A stretch of DNA of 6,142 nucleotides from Sulfurovum sp. (GTDB taxonomy: Bacteria; Campylobacterota; Campylobacteria; Campylobacterales; Sulfurovaceae), in assembly GCA_021159425.1 (NCBI GenBank), contig JAGGRU010000062.1:1-6142 (forward strand), read 5' to 3'. Numbering within the stretch: the stretch's first letter is position 1; each line of letters opens with the position of its first letter. This document shows, one piece after another, positions 4,448-6,142 of this stretch. Position numbers and translations under genes: made by a program. The notes below the pieces were generated by a model. The model saw only the letters and a program-made list of their open reading frames with translations. It was not told the DNA's origin and made no database searches.

Positions 4448-5854
4448 TTACCGTATAAGTGTAAGCAGCCAAAGATTCACAAAATAAACAATAACAATAA
4501 AGACAGGCATAACAATCATAAAATAAAGTGTATATTTAGTCTTGACAATAGTCAAAAACCTATCTGTCCCCACTTCTTTTACAGTAAATACAAACAGCAC
4601 CCAACCACCCAGACTTCCTGCAAGTGCAAGTCCTGATGCTCCCATGGGATGCATTAAGATCAATGATGCACTCACAGAGGTAATGAGTGAATAGACAGCG
4701 ATCTTGGCTGCGGTTCTATGTCTGTGAGAAGCATAAAGAAAAAGTGAAAAGAGCTTTGCCAGTCCAAACGGCAGTAGTCCCACCATGTACATTTGAAGTA
4801 CAGATACAGTTTCAAGTGTTTGGATCTCTGTGAATTTTCCTCTCTCAAAAAGCAGCCATACAATAGGTTCAGCCAGTAAGATCCCGCCTATCATAGAAGC
4901 ACCCAGCAAGAATGAAAGTAGCCAAAAAGCCTGATTCAAATTTTTATATGCTTCAGTTTCATTTCCATTTTTAAGTGCTTTTGAAACAGCAGGAAAAAGT
5001 ACTGTTGCCGTAGCTATAGCAATCAGTGCAAGCGGAAGTTGAAAAATACGATTGGCATAAAAAAGGAAAGAAACTGAACCTGTCATGAGAAAGGTTGCCA
5101 AGAGCGTATCTATAAAAGCAGAGATCTGAGGCGTTGAGTTTCCCAATATCCCCGGTAAAAAGAGAGAGTTAAAATGTTTTTTCTCCTCTTCCACATCCTT
5201 GGTTTTCCTGTATTTCCACCCACCTATCAGGATCTTATGCAGGTTGAACTTCTTGAGTGCAATAATATGAACAAGCACTTGAAGTAAACCACCAATGAGT
5301 ACGGCAAAACTCAATGCATACGCAACTGTTTGAGGATCTTCTTTCATATAGAGCCAAAGTGCTGCGATCATAGAAATGTTAAGCAGTGCCGTCGCCATAG
5401 CTGTGGTGGCAAAATGCTCTTTATATTGGAGCAGGGTGGCAAAAAAGGTCACAATGAAAATAAGGTCAAGATACCAGAAATTTATAGCTGTCAGTGGTGC
5501 TGTCTGTCCTATCTGCTCTGAGGACCACCCCCAGGCAAGTAATTTGGTAATGGGTTCGGGAAAGAAGGTGATGATCAGTGAGAATGCCATCAAAAAGAGT
5601 AAAAATCGTAAAAAGATCGCTGTGGCAAAGACCCCTTTGTGTTTTGATGCAATGAAAGAGGGCATAAAAGCCTGTGTAAATGCACCCTCTGCAAAAATAC
5701 GACGGAAGAGGTTAGGGAGTTTAAAAGCAACAAAGAACATATCGGACCAGATGGAAGCTCCAAGTGCAGATGCCATAAGTACATCACGCCCCAAACCTGT
5801 AACACGTGAAAATAAGATACCGAAGCTGTTGGTAAAGATGGATTTTAGTCGCAT
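4448..5854 (-). CDS. murJ: Lipid II flippase MurJ (MviN)
   Basis: MurJ is a cytoplasmic-membrane protein of the MOP superfamily that moves lipid II to the outer face for peptidoglycan synthesis. The 468-residue product is strongly hydrophobic throughout, with about 13-14 membrane segments by eye. It is shorter than the 511 residues of E. coli but close to what I recall for Helicobacter. The family signature is clear in the first 65 residues: SRVTGLGRD (16-24) and DMFFVAFKLPNLFRRIFAEG (38-57). The functional positions R17, R23, D38 and R51/R52 match E. coli R18, R24, D39 and R52/R53. R269 in YANRIFQLP (266-274) matches E. coli R270, while the neighbouring E. coli Asp is N268 here. The ATG at 5854 fits the family start. 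The upstream site is only a weak AAAGAAAA. cysS follows after 152 bp, measured to its preferred start. Confidence 0.96.
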   Translation of the reverse strand: MRLKSIFTNSFGILFSRVTGLGRDVLMASALGASIWSDMFFVAFKLPNLFRRIFAEGAFTQAFMPSFIASKHKGVFATAIFLRFLLFLMAFSLIITFFPEPITKLLAWGWSSEQIGQTAPLTAINFWYLDLIFIVTFFATLLQYKEHFATTAMATALLNISMIAALWLYMKEDPQTVAYALSFAVLIGGLLQVLVHIIALKKFNLHKILIGGWKYRKTKDVEEEKKHFNSLFLPGILGNSTPQISAFIDTLLATFLMTGSVSFLFYANRIFQLPLALIAIATATVLFPAVSKALKNGNETEAYKNLNQAFWLLSFLLGASMIGGILLAEPIVWLLFERGKFTEIQTLETVSVLQMYMVGLLPFGLAKLFSLFLYASHRHRTAAKIAVYSLITSVSASLILMHPMGASGLALAGSLGGWVLFVFTVKEVGTDRFLTIVKTKYTLYFMIVMPVFIVIVYFVNLWLLTLIR

Positions 5855-5882
5855 GATTTTCTTTATATTTTAAATTATGTGT

Positions 5883-5888
5883 ATTTTA
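5883..5888 (-). promoter_or_regulatory. Possible -10 box of the murJ promoter
   Basis: TAAAAT on the minus strand lies about 28 nt before the murJ ATG, the same distance as the -10 boxes proposed for cysS and pyrD. The region is very AT-rich and no -35 box stands out. This is a weak call, based on position and similarity to TATAAT. Confidence 0.4.
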
Positions 5889-5944
5889 GCATAGAAGTAT
5901 GAAAAATAAAAACCTTGCTTTCATTGTTTTTAGAAGTGCCTATA

Positions 5945-5959
5945 TTAGATTTCACAGAG
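5945..5959 (+). repeat. Degenerate direct repeat, first copy
   Basis: TTAGATTTCACAGAG here matches TTAGATTTTACAGAG at 6109-6123 at 14 of 15 positions, 164 bp away in the same orientation. In one frame both encode LDFTE, and the one difference is a synonymous third-base change (TTC/TTT). Confidence 0.5.
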
Positions 5960-5967
5960 TTGCACGA

Positions 5968-5973
5968 TATAAT
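5968..5973 (+). promoter_or_regulatory. Possible -10 box reading rightward
   Basis: A perfect TATAAT on the plus strand, in a divergent position to murJ, could serve a gene beginning near or beyond the right edge. It lies inside the open stretch described above, so both cannot be fully right. In DNA this AT-rich a chance match is possible. Confidence 0.25.
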
Positions 5974-6105
5974 GACATATAAGTATTTATCAAGAAAAGT
6001 TTTAAAACAGTATATGACTACAGAAATGTATGAGAAATGTTTTTACTCTAAAAGTCCAATGATTGCGAAGGTCATGCCTAAGCAATAGAATAAAGAGAAA
6101 ACAAA

Positions 6106-6142
6106 ATGTTAGATTTTACAGAGATTTGAGAGATATACTTAT
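6106..6142 (+). pseudogene. Possible start of a second LDFTE reading frame, interrupted by TGA
   Basis: An ATG at 6106-6108, with GAGAAAA upstream as a weak ribosome site, opens MLDFTEI and meets TGA at 6127-6129. The same frame continues EIYL to the window edge. The first seven codons echo the frame at 5945 (LDFTELHDI), with TGA where the first copy has CAC. The stop could be a nonsense change in a duplicated gene. The stretch is too short to name a family or to exclude chance. Confidence 0.2.

Larger units (their letters stand above)
5903..6088 (+). other. Short plus-strand open stretch, possible gene remnant
   Basis: The frame is open for 61 codons from after a TGA at 5900-5902 to a TAG at 6086-6088. 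It includes the segment ILDFTELHDIMTYKYLSRK and ends IAKVMPKQ. The residue mix is protein-like and hydrophilic. There is no ATG before 5972 and no ribosome binding site; TTG (5915) or GTG (5936) could serve as starts. I recognise no family. It could be the 3' remnant of a broken gene, a small unannotated gene, or chance. Its LDFTE segment recurs at 6109-6123. Confidence 0.2.

Noticed and set aside
5899..5982. 27-codon plus-strand ATG frame (begins MKNKNLAFIVF)
   Set aside because: It has no ribosome site, overlaps the alternative open stretch in another frame, sits on the probable murJ promoter side and has no recognisable similarity.

Overview
The window looks like chromosomal core DNA from a Campylobacterota bacterium (the former Epsilonproteobacteria). 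It is most like the free-living Sulfurovum/Sulfurimonas type, but I cannot fix the genus from sequence alone. The reasons are protein resemblance and gene order. The PyrD, CysS, MurJ and DapA sequences read like the Helicobacter/Campylobacter versions. From memory, Helicobacter pylori has pyrD, an M16 protease gene and dapA in a row at one locus, and the murJ homologue next to cysS at another. The DNA is moderately AT-rich, with AT-rich promoters that have a good -10 box and no clear -35 box.

All five recognised genes lie on the minus strand. In transcription order (right to left) they are murJ (lipid II flippase), cysS (cysteinyl-tRNA synthetase), pyrD (quinone-linked dihydroorotate dehydrogenase), an M16 zinc peptidase with a signal peptide, and the first 20 codons of dapA (lysine/diaminopimelate synthesis), cut by the left edge. 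The peptidase stop and the dapA start overlap as TAATG. Each of the other three junctions has a gap, and each gap carries repeats.

The unusual content is in these gaps. Six copies of a 20-bp element, GTAG followed by a 16-bp hairpin (GGTCGGTTNACCGACC), occur in the window, two per gap: an inverted pair between pyrD and the peptidase gene, a directly oriented pair between cysS and pyrD, and an inverted pair between murJ and cysS. A GTAG tetranucleotide 5' to a short hairpin, often in inverted doublets, is the layout of REP/REPIN elements moved by REP-associated tyrosine transposases (RAYT, TnpA-REP, IS200/IS605-like). No such transposase is in the window. A copy lies 2, 4 or 5 bp after the stop codon of cysS, pyrD and murJ respectively, and the pyrD-peptidase pair also abuts the peptidase ribosome binding site.

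The cysS-pyrD gap (331 bp) also holds a GC-richer stretch of nested inverted repeats between its two REP copies, with no convincing gene. The murJ-cysS gap holds four perfect 7-bp tandem repeats just upstream of the probable cysS -10 box. The right end (from 5855) is a divergent intergenic region with the likely murJ promoter, a short plus-strand open stretch of uncertain status, and a degenerate direct repeat whose second copy carries an in-frame TGA.

The genes are housekeeping functions (cell wall, translation, pyrimidines, envelope proteolysis, lysine/peptidoglycan precursor). They share no single pathway, although murJ and dapA both serve peptidoglycan.
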